Of a stretch of DNA of 64,000 nt, positions 1-8,863 are shown in pieces. The stretch's first letter is position 1, and every line of letters starts with the position of its first letter. The notes beneath the pieces are model-generated. The model saw nothing but the letters and a program-made list of their open reading frames with translations, did no database searches and was not told where the DNA came from. The position numbers and the translations under genes are program-made. The stretch spans positions 1 through 64,000 of the forward strand of contig JBCCUK010000016.1 in NCBI GenBank assembly GCA_039196965.1, in the 5' to 3' direction. The DNA is from CALLCD01 sp039196965 (GTDB lineage: Bacteria > Pseudomonadota > Alphaproteobacteria > Caulobacterales > Hyphomonadaceae).

Positions 1-181
1 CCTTCGTATAGGGCGTGATCCAGTCCAGCCGCGCACCCGCGCGCCGCCAGAACCCCTCCGGATCAGACACCGATGCCGCATAAAGCTCCGAATACCCATC
101 CGAAGACAAATTCGAAGAAACTGAAAATATCTCGGGAACTTTGTATACTGACGACTTAATGTCGAATTGTCCGTCTGCCAT
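1..181 (-). CDS. acs: Acetyl-CoA synthetase, N-terminal part (cut by window edge)
   Basis: The minus strand reads from an ATG at 181 to the window edge, giving about 60 residues. They include LYAASVSDPEGFW and LDWITPYTK, the typical N-terminal segment of AMP-forming acetyl-CoA synthetase, which makes acetyl-CoA from acetate, ATP and CoA in the cytoplasm. A GGAG ribosome site lies just before the ATG. The gene starts only 16 bases after the stop of the porin gene on the same strand, so the two probably share a transcript. The symporter/kinase/regulator genes nearby are the usual partners of acs in the CrbSR acetate switch. The catalytic domains are outside the window, so only the family call is supported. 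Confidence 0.85.
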   Translation of the reverse strand, partial: MADGQFDIKSSVYKVPEIFSVSSNLSSDGYSELYAASVSDPEGFWRRAGARLDWITPYTK

Positions 182-197
182 GATGCGCTCCTTCATT

Positions 198-1529
198 TTA
201 AAATGCGTATTTGGTTGAGAATGTGAATCTGAACAGATCACCCGTTTGACCGTCATCCTGCTCACGAATGCCGTAGAGGGCCTCGCCGCCCACTGTTACG
301 CGCGGGGCGATATCAAACAGGAGCGAAGCAAAGCCACTCTGTATCATTTTGGTAACTGTTGGCGCGGAGAAGTCGGGATTATCAGCAAACAATCCCGACC
401 ACCCGAAATTCGTCCGCCAAGTAGAATTGCCAAAGACATGGCGGTAGGCAACCAGCCCTCCAACCGTTGTGATCGGCTCAAGTTCCCCCGTAGGACTGAC
501 AAAGGCGGCATTCGTCGCGTTTAATCCCACGTAACGACCAACGCCCTCACCACCAACAATATTGAAACGAATGTCATCCTGTTCAAAAAGATTAATACGG
601 CCAGATGCACTAAGCGCCCAACCAAACTTGCTATCATCGACCATGCCGGCCACGTCGCCCCGCAACTCCCGGGCAAGCGCTGAAAACGAGATGTCTCCGT
701 AATCGCCTTTCATATTGTAGCGCACAACGGCATCGGGCAGACGCTGGCTATCGGCCTCGACGCGCGCGCCGGGAAGTGACGTGACCGTGGTATCACCGTT
801 TTCAATCGCGAACTGCCATGGTCCCCAAGTATAACGAATAAGTGGCTGGCGAATGAATACCATGCCGTCGGACAAAACGAGAAAACTCGCACTTTCAGGA
901 ATAGCGGCTGTGTTTTGAAAGGTTGTCCAATCCTGTCCAAATCGCAGACCGTCTACATCAACATATGCCAGTCGAATTCTGGGAGAGAAACTATTTACGA
1001 CGCGTTCATCACCTTGAAGTGAACCGAGAAAGTCGAGTTCGATGCGACCGGATACATTATGTTTTCCGACTTCACGATCCGCCGTGAAATAAATACGAGA
1101 TGCCTGGGCTGTAATGTCCGTTACATTCTGACCCTCTGCTCCACCAATGGGCGTGGCCCCAGGGATATAAAAATCTCTCGCGATGGACCCTGATGCAATG
1201 CTTCCTTCGGCCACGTCCGTAACGTTTGCATCGAGATCAATAATACCGCCAATACCAAGGCGAGTCTCGCCAACGCGAAACCCATTATTGGTTGGCGTAT
1301 TCGCAGCTGTTACCACTTCTATTGCAGTAACCACCTCGTCGGCTTTCTGCTCTACACGGACAATATCCTCGCGCTCCTTGGCGAGCTCGGATTTAAGCTC
1401 AGCAATGGCAGCTTCCAAAAGAGCAATTCGGTCCTCAAGAGAGCTTCGCTCCTCATCTTGAGCAATAGCGGCAGCGGGCATAAGTCCCAATATGATGGCA
1501 CCCAATAGAACATTACGGCATTTGTGCAA
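198..1529 (-). CDS. DcaP-type trimeric outer-membrane porin
   Basis: This 443-residue protein has a signal peptide with likely cleavage after AIA at residue 23, then a charged coiled coil at about 27-65 (heptads such as LEDRIALLEAAIAEL), then a beta-barrel ending in phenylalanine (KYAF). A short N-terminal coiled coil before a barrel that ends in aromatic F is the architecture of DcaP-like porins, which carry small organic acids across the outer membrane. It lies directly upstream of acs on the same strand, which suggests a role in uptake of acetate or another short carboxylate; that substrate is inferred. The upstream region 1530-1697 contains a motif shared with the symporter promoter. Confidence 0.75.
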   Translation of the reverse strand: MHKCRNVLLGAIILGLMPAAAIAQDEERSSLEDRIALLEAAIAELKSELAKEREDIVRVEQKADEVVTAIEVVTAANTPTNNGFRVGETRLGIGGIIDLDANVTDVAEGSIASGSIARDFYIPGATPIGGAEGQNVTDITAQASRIYFTADREVGKHNVSGRIELDFLGSLQGDERVVNSFSPRIRLAYVDVDGLRFGQDWTTFQNTAAIPESASFLVLSDGMVFIRQPLIRYTWGPWQFAIENGDTTVTSLPGARVEADSQRLPDAVVRYNMKGDYGDISFSALARELRGDVAGMVDDSKFGWALSASGRINLFEQDDIRFNIVGGEGVGRYVGLNATNAAFVSPTGELEPITTVGGLVAYRHVFGNSTWRTNFGWSGLFADNPDFSAPTVTKMIQSGFASLLFDIAPRVTVGGEALYGIREQDDGQTGDLFRFTFSTKYAF

Positions 1530-1606
1530 TTTTTATCCTCCCACATATTTTCTGGAAGGAAGTATCCCTGCTTGTCGGCCCCCTTGCTATTGGCCTTTGG
1601 TTCTAC

Positions 1607-1620
1607 GACCAAGGTCTAAT
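1607..1620 (-). promoter_or_regulatory. Candidate CrbR-type operator, GACnnnnGTCTAAT
   Basis: The plus strand reads GACCAAGGTCTAAT, ending 91 bases upstream of the porin start codon. The same GAC-N4-GTC-TAAT pattern occurs at 8071-8084, 92 bases upstream of the DUF4212/symporter operon. Shared sequence at shared spacing before two acetate operons suggests a common regulator site, most simply for the LuxR-type regulator encoded at 1698. The link to the regulator is inference. Confidence 0.4.
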
Positions 1621-1697
1621 ATCTCGACAATCCCGGAAAATTCTGCAATATTACAGACTGATACTGCGCAGCATTAGCACAGATCAGGAGGAAACTT

Positions 1698-2339
1698 ATG
1701 TCCGTGGCACCGTCCGTCTTAATCGTGGACGACCATCCGCTTTTCAGAGATGCCCTGGAGACAGCTCTGCACACTGCCTTTCCAGGTGACGCGTCTGCAA
1801 ATCACGCAGAGAGCGTATCGGCAGCTATGGATTTACTTGCTCAATGTGCGTTCGATCTTGTTCTCCTGGATTTGCAAATGTCGGACTCACAAGGCTTTAG
1901 CGGACTAAGTCAAATTCGCTCGATTGAAAATAAAATACCCGTGGTGATTGTTTCTGCGACGGAGACAGATACGGCATTCAGAACGGCTCGCGAGTTAGGG
2001 GCAAGCGGCTACCTACCCAAAAGCATGTCACTTAGCGATCTATCCGCAGCGCTAGTTACTATACTCGACGGAGGCGAGTGGTTTCCCGAAAGCGATATCA
2101 CAGTGCAAAATCATGCAAACGAACTCGTATCGACGTTGACGCCCACTCAGCTACGAGTGCTTACTGGACTTTCCGAGGGTTTGTTAAATAAACAAATTGC
2201 CTACGATATGGGGATTTCTATCGCCACGGTGAAAGCACACATGACAGCTATCTTTCGGAAGCTCGGTGCAAATAATCGAACACAGGCTTTACTTGTTTAC
2301 AGAGAGGCTATCGAAATCGGAAGTCACTCCGCTGCGTAG
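1698..2339 (+). CDS. crbR: LuxR-family response regulator, CrbR/ErdR type
   Basis: A 213-residue response regulator. The receiver domain spans about 5-120, with the acidic pair at D11/D12 and the phospho-acceptor in LLDLQ (D58). A LuxR-type helix-turn-helix follows at about 143-205 (LTPTQLRVLTGLSEGLLNKQIA, then ATVKAHMTAIFRKLG). A strong AGGAGG site precedes the ATG. It converges on the symporter-kinase gene, and the last 16 bases of the two reading frames overlap (2324-2339). In Vibrio and Pseudomonas the CrbR/ErdR regulator is paired with a solute-symporter kinase and activates acs. The same set of genes here supports that role, including regulation of the porin-acs and symporter operons, although promoter control is inferred. 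Confidence 0.75.
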   Translation: MSVAPSVLIVDDHPLFRDALETALHTAFPGDASANHAESVSAAMDLLAQCAFDLVLLDLQMSDSQGFSGLSQIRSIENKIPVVIVSATETDTAFRTARELGASGYLPKSMSLSDLSAALVTILDGGEWFPESDITVQNHANELVSTLTPTQLRVLTGLSEGLLNKQIAYDMGISIATVKAHMTAIFRKLGANNRTQALLVYREAIEIGSHSAA

Positions 2340-5300
2340 GGTGCTTTACGCTCTTGGCAAAGTGTCAAGAACCGACGAATTGCTTCTGGATTAACAGGCT
2401 TGGCCAATACCGATATGCCAACCTCCTCAGCGCGCGCCATTAATATATCGTTATTTCTAGCGGTTAGCAGAGCCGCATTATCTATATGGGGAAGGCATGG
2501 CCTTAACTTGACCAGCAAATCGAGCCCGTCAATATTTTCTTTGATATCTAAGTCGGCAATCATTACATCAATCAAACGCTTGGAAACAACCGTCTCAGCT
2601 GAAGAGACACTATTAGCGGTGTAGACCTCACAACCCCAGCCGCTCAAGAGAGCAAACATTCCATCCAAAATTGTCTGTTCGTCGTCAATGCATAGGATTT
2701 TCAATCCATTTAATGGCGATACGTAGCGCTGATCACACCCAAGTGTGAACGAAGCATCATCCATATTCGAAGACAAGGGAAATGTTACATGGAAGACGCT
2801 GCCGCGCCCCAACCATGAGCGTACGCCTATTGGACTTTTCATAATCGCCGCCATTCGCCGCACAATCGACAGACCCAGACCGGCCCCGCGAAGACCAGCA
2901 TTATCCGTATCTTCGAACCGCTGAAACTCTTCGAATATCAATGCCTGTTGATCATCAGAAATTCCCGGCCCCGTATCCCAGACTTCGACACGAACTTTAT
3001 CACCACGCCGTCTTGCGCCAATCAGCACCCCTCCATTTCTTGTGTACCGCCTTGCATTGGATAGAAAATTCCGGAGGATACTCGCTGCAAAATCAGGATC
3101 CACTTGTGCCGCTAGTTTCGTTGGGACAACGCGAATATCAAGGCCTGCGGCTTCCGCCATGGGACGCGCCTCATCGGCGATGTCCTCCAAAAGAGGCCCA
3201 AGTGGTAATATTGTCGGTCTTGGCTCAACCTTGCTGTGATCCAAACGTGAAACATCTAGCAGGCCTTTAAGTAGTTCATCCGCAGACTGAATGGATCTAT
3301 CCGTCTTCGCCAGAAGCTGCTGAACTTCTTCTGCTCCAGCCGACGGGCTATTTTTCACAGCGCCAAGAAAAAGCCGCGCCGCATTTAGAGGCTGAAGCAA
3401 GTCGTGGCTTGCTGCGGCGAGAAAACGTGTCTTGGATGTGTTTGCTCTTTCAGCTTCTTCACGTGCAGCATCAAGATCCAGGGTCATGTTTTGGAGATCG
3501 CGTGTCCGCTCCTGAACACGCTGTTCCAGTGTTTCATTCGCTTCAGTTAATTCCTGCTGGCGCAGCTTGTCTTCAGTTATATCCATGAAAGCGCTGACAT
3601 ACCCCCCGCCAGGCATAGGACTTCCGACTATGCGCAAGAACCGCCCGTCGGGGTTACGTCTTTCATATGTATGGCTACGGCCAGCCTTCATATGTTGAGT
3701 ACGGCGCCTCGCCTGGTGGATTGGATCTCCATCGATCCATCCGGTCTTTATATTATGCTGAATCAGTTCTTCGATCGGTAGCCCCACCTTCACGAGCCCT
3801 GCTGGATATTCGAATAGGTTTAGATAGACACTGTTCCAGGCGACAAGCTTCTGTTCGTGATCAACCACGCTTATACCATGGCCAATGTTTTCCAGCATCG
3901 ATTGCAGCATATGGCGATCAAAGCGCTCGGCCTGAGTCTGATGATCGAGTATGGAAAGGACATCTGGAAGGGTCACATCTTGCCCGCCGATGGCCGAGGC
4001 CAATACGACGCGAGCAGAAGATGCTCCTAAAGCGCTCGCTAAAAGGCGCTCTGTTCGCTGAACAAGTAGCCAATCTGCAGCCCCCAGCCCACTAGCGGCA
4101 ATTCCTGTCTCCAGCGCAAATGTTCTGAAAGCATGATCCACAGCATCTTCATTCAGGAATCGCGACGCCAGTGCCTTCAATCCGTCGGGGCTGATCTTAT
4201 CGGCCTTCAGAGTCGCCGAGGCGCTCGCCTGAACAGCGCTCGTCCGATCCCCCTGAAATGCAGCAGCCTGAATTCTATCCCTGAGCCTTTCACGGGATGT
4301 CAGAGAGAAGCCTACAAAACCAATCAGATTGAGACCAAGGCTCCAAACAACACCATGGGTAAGCGGATCACCAAAATTGAACCCGAAAAGCGTGTGCGGA
4401 TCGAAAAATGAAGGAACAGCCCCGGCCATGGCATCATAACCAATCACCGCGGGCAAGAAGAGTGTATGTGCCCAAAGCGCCATACCAATCGACAAGCCTA
4501 CAAGGACACCTGCACGTTTCCCGGTCCGCCAGTACACCGCTCCTAGCAACGCCGGGGCAAATTGAATAGCTGCCGCGAATGAAATTAGCCCCGTTTGAGC
4601 AAGGGCCTCGCTACTCCCCGCAGCCCGATAATATCCATAAGCAAGCACCAATATTCCGACGATAACCGCTCTTCTCAGAGATAGAAGACGAGCGCCGGAG
4701 TCGCCGGAGAGGCCCGGCAGTCTGCCGGAACGCATAAGCGCCGGAACGACCAGATCATTTGTCACCATGGTCGAAAGAGCGATTGTTGAAACAATCACCA
4801 TCCCTGTGGCTGCGGAAAACCCCCCAAGGAAAACAAAAAGAGCCAGCGTGCCGTTACCCGTCGCCATTGGAAGGTCAAGCACAAACAAATCTGGTGAAGC
4901 CTGCGGACTGAGAACTGTGAGACCAGCTGCTGTGATAGGAATGACGACAAGACTCGTCACGAATAAGTAAATCGGGAATGTCCACCGCGCCCGGTCGAAA
5001 TCGCTTTTGTCACGATGCTCGATGATCGCCACGTGAAATTGCCGTGGCAAACAAATAATGGCTGCCATGGACAATATCGTCAACGTAATGAAGCGATCGG
5101 AAAACCCGCCTAGTTCAAATTTGGAAAATGTAGTCTCGGTAGCCTGGAAATCAGGTCCATTCAGCAGTGCGAGAGAGAGCAGGCAGACGGCAACGAGCCC
5201 AGCAATTTTAACCATGGCTTCTATCGCCAACACCCGCATCAAACCTGCATTGTATTGTGTTTTATCAGTTTGTCTTGCGCCGAAGAGAATGGCGAAGAGC

Positions 5301-5803
5301 GCGAGGGCGAAGGCAGTAAACAACACTGTTTCGTCAGCACCGCTAAGCGCCGCAGCGTCTCCACCATTTCCCAGCGCCAACAAACTCGTGCCAACAGATT
5401 TCAATTGCAAGGAGATGTAGGGCAATATGCCGATGACGGCCGCAACCGTTGCAAGCGCCGCCACCGCCCGGCTCTTGCCGTAACGTGCCGCCAGAAAATC
5501 CGACAAGCTGGTAACGCTTTCCCGTTTTGCGATTGTTCCTATACGGTGCAATGTTCCGATCATAAACAGGAAGACGAGAGCTGGCCCTAAGTAGATGGGT
5601 AGATAGTCCCAACCGGATGCAGCAGCTGTTCCGACAGCACCAAAATACGTCCAGGATGTGCAGTACACAGCGAGCGCCAAACCAAAAATGAAGGCATTTG
5701 GCTTATATGACGTCTCGCTCGCTTTGCGATCTTCGCGCCAGGCTACGGCAAACAACCCGGCCATGTAGATCGCTGCAGCCGTCAGGACAAACCAGATCGG
5801 CAT
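2324..5803 (-). CDS. crbS: Sodium/solute symporter-hybrid histidine kinase, CrbS/MxtR type
   Basis: A 1159-residue inner-membrane sensor. An N-terminal sodium:solute symporter domain with about 13 membrane segments (roughly 1-490) is followed by a linker consistent with the STAC module, a PAS domain (about 620-740), a coiled coil, HisKA with phospho-histidine H800 in SHDLLQP, HATPase (NFLSNARRYTRNGG) and a C-terminal receiver with acceptor D1084 in MIADLD. I chose the ATG at 5803 rather than the upstream one at 5833 because GGGAG sits at proper spacing before it. Fusion of a transporter to a kinase is the hallmark of CrbS, MxtR and CbrA. The neighbouring acs and CrbR-type genes favour CrbS (acetate) over CbrA. 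Its phosphotransfer partner is presumably the regulator at 1698. Confidence 0.8.
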   Translation of the reverse strand: MPIWFVLTAAAIYMAGLFAVAWREDRKASETSYKPNAFIFGLALAVYCTSWTYFGAVGTAAASGWDYLPIYLGPALVFLFMIGTLHRIGTIAKRESVTSLSDFLAARYGKSRAVAALATVAAVIGILPYISLQLKSVGTSLLALGNGGDAAALSGADETVLFTAFALALFAILFGARQTDKTQYNAGLMRVLAIEAMVKIAGLVAVCLLSLALLNGPDFQATETTFSKFELGGFSDRFITLTILSMAAIICLPRQFHVAIIEHRDKSDFDRARWTFPIYLFVTSLVVIPITAAGLTVLSPQASPDLFVLDLPMATGNGTLALFVFLGGFSAATGMVIVSTIALSTMVTNDLVVPALMRSGRLPGLSGDSGARLLSLRRAVIVGILVLAYGYYRAAGSSEALAQTGLISFAAAIQFAPALLGAVYWRTGKRAGVLVGLSIGMALWAHTLFLPAVIGYDAMAGAVPSFFDPHTLFGFNFGDPLTHGVVWSLGLNLIGFVGFSLTSRERLRDRIQAAAFQGDRTSAVQASASATLKADKISPDGLKALASRFLNEDAVDHAFRTFALETGIAASGLGAADWLLVQRTERLLASALGASSARVVLASAIGGQDVTLPDVLSILDHQTQAERFDRHMLQSMLENIGHGISVVDHEQKLVAWNSVYLNLFEYPAGLVKVGLPIEELIQHNIKTGWIDGDPIHQARRRTQHMKAGRSHTYERRNPDGRFLRIVGSPMPGGGYVSAFMDITEDKLRQQELTEANETLEQRVQERTRDLQNMTLDLDAAREEAERANTSKTRFLAAASHDLLQPLNAARLFLGAVKNSPSAGAEEVQQLLAKTDRSIQSADELLKGLLDVSRLDHSKVEPRPTILPLGPLLEDIADEARPMAEAAGLDIRVVPTKLAAQVDPDFAASILRNFLSNARRYTRNGGVLIGARRRGDKVRVEVWDTGPGISDDQQALIFEEFQRFEDTDNAGLRGAGLGLSIVRRMAAIMKSPIGVRSWLGRGSVFHVTFPLSSNMDDASFTLGCDQRYVSPLNGLKILCIDDEQTILDGMFALLSGWGCEVYTANSVSSAETVVSKRLIDVMIADLDIKENIDGLDLLVKLRPCLPHIDNAALLTARNNDILMARAEEVGISVLAKPVNPEAIRRFLTLCQERKAPYAAE

Positions 5804-5876
5804 ATCTACTCCCTTGGATTGCAAGTGGATCATGACTGCACCCGTCTTGCAAGTCGCTTACCTAACCAAAGAGTAA

Positions 5877-5903
5877 AGCGGCCCCCGGAGTATGAGGGCC
5901 GCT
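5877..5903 (-). terminator. Probable transcription terminator after the symporter operon
   Basis: An 8-bp perfect stem (AGCGGCCC at 5877-5884 with GGGCCGCT at 5896-5903) encloses an 11-nt loop. On the minus strand the stem lies 31 bases after the symporter stop and is followed by TTTACTC, a short U tract. It would separate the DUF4212/symporter transcript from the kinase gene. Confidence 0.55.
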
Positions 5904-5934
5904 CTTGGTCTAGGATCAGGACAAGGCACCTGCC

Positions 5935-7722
5935 TCACTCTGCCGGCATGGGCGACATCCCCTCATCGGCGATCCCATGGGGCTGACGTGTCCCAGGGAC
6001 CCGGATATCTTCGACAAGGTCCTGAATATCCTTAGGTGGGGCTTTGGTTGCCATCGCAACGGCGACACCGACGCCTGCGCTCACGAACATGAACACAAAG
6101 CCGATCCCCTCCGGAGAGACGCCAAACAGCCACTGATCAGGTGTTCCGCCGCCGAATTTGAAATGGACAATGTAAGCGAAAGTCGTGATCAAGCCGGTCA
6201 GCATGGATGCAATAGCGCCCTCTTTGTTCATCCGCTTCCAGAAGATGCCGAGGAAGATGATCGGAAATAGAGACGCTGCTGCCAGACCGAAGGCAAAAGC
6301 AACAACCTGAGCCACGAAGCCCAGTTGCGAGGCGAAAAGGCCAAGGAGGCCCGCCGCGACGACGGCTCCTGCAGCAGCACCACGGGCAACCCGAAGTTCC
6401 GTCTTGTCATCCATTTCCGGGAACAAGGTTCTGCGGCAAAGGTCATGGCTAACAGCAGACGAGATCACCATCAGCAGTCCCGCGGCTGTCGAGAGAGCAG
6501 CGGCAAGGCCACCAGCAACCACGAGGCCAATGACCCATCCAGGCAGATTGGCAATCTGAGGGTTTGCAAGGACAAAGATATCGCGGTTTGGCGATACTTC
6601 ATTTTCAACACCATCGGGGGCATTCGGTCCGCGATACTGCATCACGCCATCGCCGTTTTTGTCCTCGAACGAAAGGAGGCCCGTCGACTCCCAGTCTTTA
6701 TACCACATGGGCACTGGCTTGCCGCCGTCGGCTTCGATGGCCGCCGAGCGCTCGGCATAGTTTTCAGCATCGGTGATGTAGGTCGCTTCGTTGACCGTAT
6801 CGATAAAGTTCAACCGAGCGAAGGCACCTACGGCTGGTGCCGTTGTGTAGAGCAGTGCGATGAAGATCAGGGCCCAACCTGCAGAGATCCTCGCAGCTTT
6901 TGCGCTTTTTACCGTGAAGAAGCGAATGATCACATGGGGTAGACCAGCAGTGCCGAACATCAGAGCGCCTGTGATTGCAAAGACGTCCAGCATTGATTTA
7001 TTGGTCTGCGTGTACTCACCAAACCCGAGGTCGGTCACCACGGTGTTCAATTTCTGCAGCATGGACACATCTTCACCTCTAACGTTGGAGATGAATCCTA
7101 GCTGCGGTATCGCATTTCCAGTGATGATCAGTGAAATGAATATCGCCGGAACCGTATAGGCAAATATCAAGACGACGTATTGGGCGACTTGAGTGTATGT
7201 GACCCCTTTCATACCACCGAGCACCGCATAGAAAAATACGATGACCATGCCGATAATGATGCCGAGTTCAAATGGAATGCCAAGGAATCCGGAGAAGGCA
7301 ACGCCAACCCCCTTCATTTGTCCAGCGATGTAGGTGAAGGATACAAATAGCGCGCAGACCACCGCAATTATCCTCGCCAGGGTCGAGTAGTATCGGTCCC
7401 CAACAAAATCAGGCACCGTGAACTTGCCGAACTCGCGGAGGAAGGGAGCAAGAAGAAGCGCGAGGAGTACATATCCTCCTGTCCACCCCATCAGATACAC
7501 CGAGCCGCCGTATCCCAAGAACGCGATAAGTCCAGCCATAGACAGAAAACTCGCCGCCGACATCCAGTCCGCCGCCGTAGCCATACCGTTAACTGTCGGA
7601 TGAACATCATGGCCAGCGACGTAGAAATCATCGGTTGATCCAGCTCTCGCCCATATCGCGATACCGATGTAGAGGCTGAAAGTGATAGCAACGAAAAACC
7701 AGGTCCAGAAATCTGCAGTCAT
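5935..7722 (-). CDS. Sodium:solute symporter, acetate-permease (ActP/VC_2705) type
   Basis: A 595-residue multi-pass membrane protein of the sodium:solute symporter family. The N-terminal region (WMSAASFLSMAGLIAFLGYGG) and the loop AFTYIAGQMKGVGVAF-like segment are typical of acetate/monocarboxylate symporters that pair with a DUF4212 subunit. A hydrophilic insert at about residues 300-370, between membrane segments, carries NGDGVMQYRGP, which looks like an EF-hand-like acidic loop and is found in this subfamily. The gene follows the DUF4212 gene by 3 bases, so the two are co-translated. Together with acs and the CrbSR-type genes this points to import of acetate or a related carboxylate. The exact substrate cannot be read from sequence. 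Confidence 0.8.
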   Translation of the reverse strand: MTADFWTWFFVAITFSLYIGIAIWARAGSTDDFYVAGHDVHPTVNGMATAADWMSAASFLSMAGLIAFLGYGGSVYLMGWTGGYVLLALLLAPFLREFGKFTVPDFVGDRYYSTLARIIAVVCALFVSFTYIAGQMKGVGVAFSGFLGIPFELGIIIGMVIVFFYAVLGGMKGVTYTQVAQYVVLIFAYTVPAIFISLIITGNAIPQLGFISNVRGEDVSMLQKLNTVVTDLGFGEYTQTNKSMLDVFAITGALMFGTAGLPHVIIRFFTVKSAKAARISAGWALIFIALLYTTAPAVGAFARLNFIDTVNEATYITDAENYAERSAAIEADGGKPVPMWYKDWESTGLLSFEDKNGDGVMQYRGPNAPDGVENEVSPNRDIFVLANPQIANLPGWVIGLVVAGGLAAALSTAAGLLMVISSAVSHDLCRRTLFPEMDDKTELRVARGAAAGAVVAAGLLGLFASQLGFVAQVVAFAFGLAAASLFPIIFLGIFWKRMNKEGAIASMLTGLITTFAYIVHFKFGGGTPDQWLFGVSPEGIGFVFMFVSAGVGVAVAMATKAPPKDIQDLVEDIRVPGTRQPHGIADEGMSPMPAE

Positions 7723-7725
7723 GAC

Positions 7726-7992
7726 TTATTCCTCCAGACCGTATTTGTCGCCGAGGCGTGCCATTGCATAGCAGTAGTAAAAAATCAGAGCCACGAAGAC
7801 GTAGATGGACCCTTGTTGAGCAAACCAGAATCCGAGGGGTGCCCCTCCAATTGAAAACTGATCGAGAAAATCCCTGAACAGAATTCCTGCTCCGAAGGAC
7901 ACGAGAAACCAGATGGCAAGCAGGGAGAGCGTTAGCCGGACCGTAGCCCCCCAATACCCGCTATACTCTGACCCCGAGTTTGGTTGTGGCAT
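7726..7992 (-). CDS. DUF4212 small membrane subunit of the symporter
   Basis: An 88-residue protein with two membrane helices (about 14-38 and 56-76) and the conserved segment FWFAQQGSIYVFVALIFYYCYAM that defines the DUF4212 (sodium/substrate symporter small subunit) family. It is preceded by GGGAGG and lies 3 bases upstream of the large symporter gene. In this family the small protein is always encoded just ahead of a VC_2705-type symporter and is thought to be its accessory subunit. It is the first gene of the operon; the region upstream carries the motif at 8071-8084. Confidence 0.88.
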   Translation of the reverse strand: MPQPNSGSEYSGYWGATVRLTLSLLAIWFLVSFGAGILFRDFLDQFSIGGAPLGFWFAQQGSIYVFVALIFYYCYAMARLGDKYGLEE

Positions 7993-8390
7993 ATCATCCT
8001 CCCTGAAGTAGTATCTTGGCGGTTAACCCGCACCTACAAGCTCCTCTATTTCCTTGGCTGTTGCGAGATGGACTTTGGTCTAATGTCACAGACTCAACAA
8101 CAGGATGCGTTGCGATCTACGTTGGGGAGCTCTTTCAGACGCTGTCTAGCGCTATACGGTCAATATGTGTCGCAGCACCGCACGTTAAGCGGAGATATGG
8201 CTAATTCGCGTGATATTGAGGAAGTCGGACCAACCTCATCCGATCCCACTGGATCTGTGCGCAACCACGAAACTCATAGCCGCAGCCAGCGGATAAACTC
8301 AAAAATGCTTACTTAAGATAAGTATCGATTAAATTTCTATCTGAGACGCAAAACCCAATCATGCCAGCGGCGCGTTCCGACCTGCACGTC
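7993..8390. other. Intergenic region upstream of the DUF4212/symporter operon
   Basis: About 400 bases without a credible gene. The open frames here have no ribosome site and no recognisable protein character. The part nearest 7992 must hold the promoter of the symporter operon and contains the shared motif at 8071-8084. The part nearest 8390 is downstream of the receiver gene; I saw no convincing terminator hairpin. Confidence 0.5.
8071..8084 (-). promoter_or_regulatory. Candidate CrbR-type operator, GACnnnnGTCTAAT (second copy)
   Basis: The plus strand reads GACTTTGGTCTAAT, ending 92 bases before the DUF4212 start codon. It matches the element at 1607-1620 in pattern and in distance to the gene. 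A weaker relative (TTGGTCTA, 5905-5912) lies about 105 bases upstream of the kinase gene. Confidence 0.4.
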
Positions 8391-8777
8391 CTAGCCACCC
8401 GTAAGTTCACTGATCGATTTTGCGAGCACGTCTGCCGAGGCAGGCTTCTCTAGTACACCAGCATAGCCTGCATCCAGCGCTTTGCGCTCCAGCTCGTTTG
8501 AATAGAAACCGGTAATAAGAAGTGCTGGCGCTTCCAAGCCAGCTTCTCGAAGGCGACCAAGCAGCTTTATACCGTCAATTTTCGGCATCTTGTAGTCGAT
8601 AAGAATGCAGTCAGCCTTAGGTAAATAGCCGGTCGCCAGAAGTTCGAGGCCACTCTCATAAACGTCTAATGAGTACCCTCGGGCCCGGAGCATCAAGGTC
8701 AGTGACCGGCGCACTTCCTCATCATCTTCTATAAGCAAGATCCGATCTTTGATTTGAGCTAAGACGACGCCGGACAT
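8391..8777 (-). CDS. Single-domain response regulator next to FixLJ
   Basis: A receiver domain alone, 128 residues from the ATG at 8777. An in-frame GTG at 8789 is possible, but GAAGG is well placed before the ATG. The acidic pair lies in LLIEDDEE, the acceptor Asp in LIDYKMPKIDG, the conserved Thr in LLITGF and the Lys in LEKPA. There is no output domain. It lies 86 bases downstream of the FixJ gene on the same strand. Stand-alone receivers beside FixLJ could act as a phosphate sink or carry phosphate to another protein; which applies here is unknown. The sequence resembles FixJ-type receivers, suggesting origin by duplication. Confidence 0.75.
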   Translation of the reverse strand: MSGVVLAQIKDRILLIEDDEEVRRSLTLMLRARGYSLDVYESGLELLATGYLPKADCILIDYKMPKIDGIKLLGRLREAGLEAPALLITGFYSNELERKALDAGYAGVLEKPASADVLAKSISELTGG

Positions 8778-8863
8778 TCTTGCCTTCACATATTTTCGTC
8801 AACGGAGCCCTGCTGACCCAACCATTGACTAGACTTCTTCCTAAAAATTGTCATTACGCAAAA

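Noticed and set aside
6325..6942. Plus-strand frame of 205 codons inside the symporter gene
   Set aside because: It is a shadow of a clear multi-pass membrane gene on the other strand and resembles nothing.
7984..8316. Plus-strand frame of 110 codons upstream of the DUF4212 gene
   Set aside because: No ribosome site, composition unlike neighbours, overlaps the promoter region.
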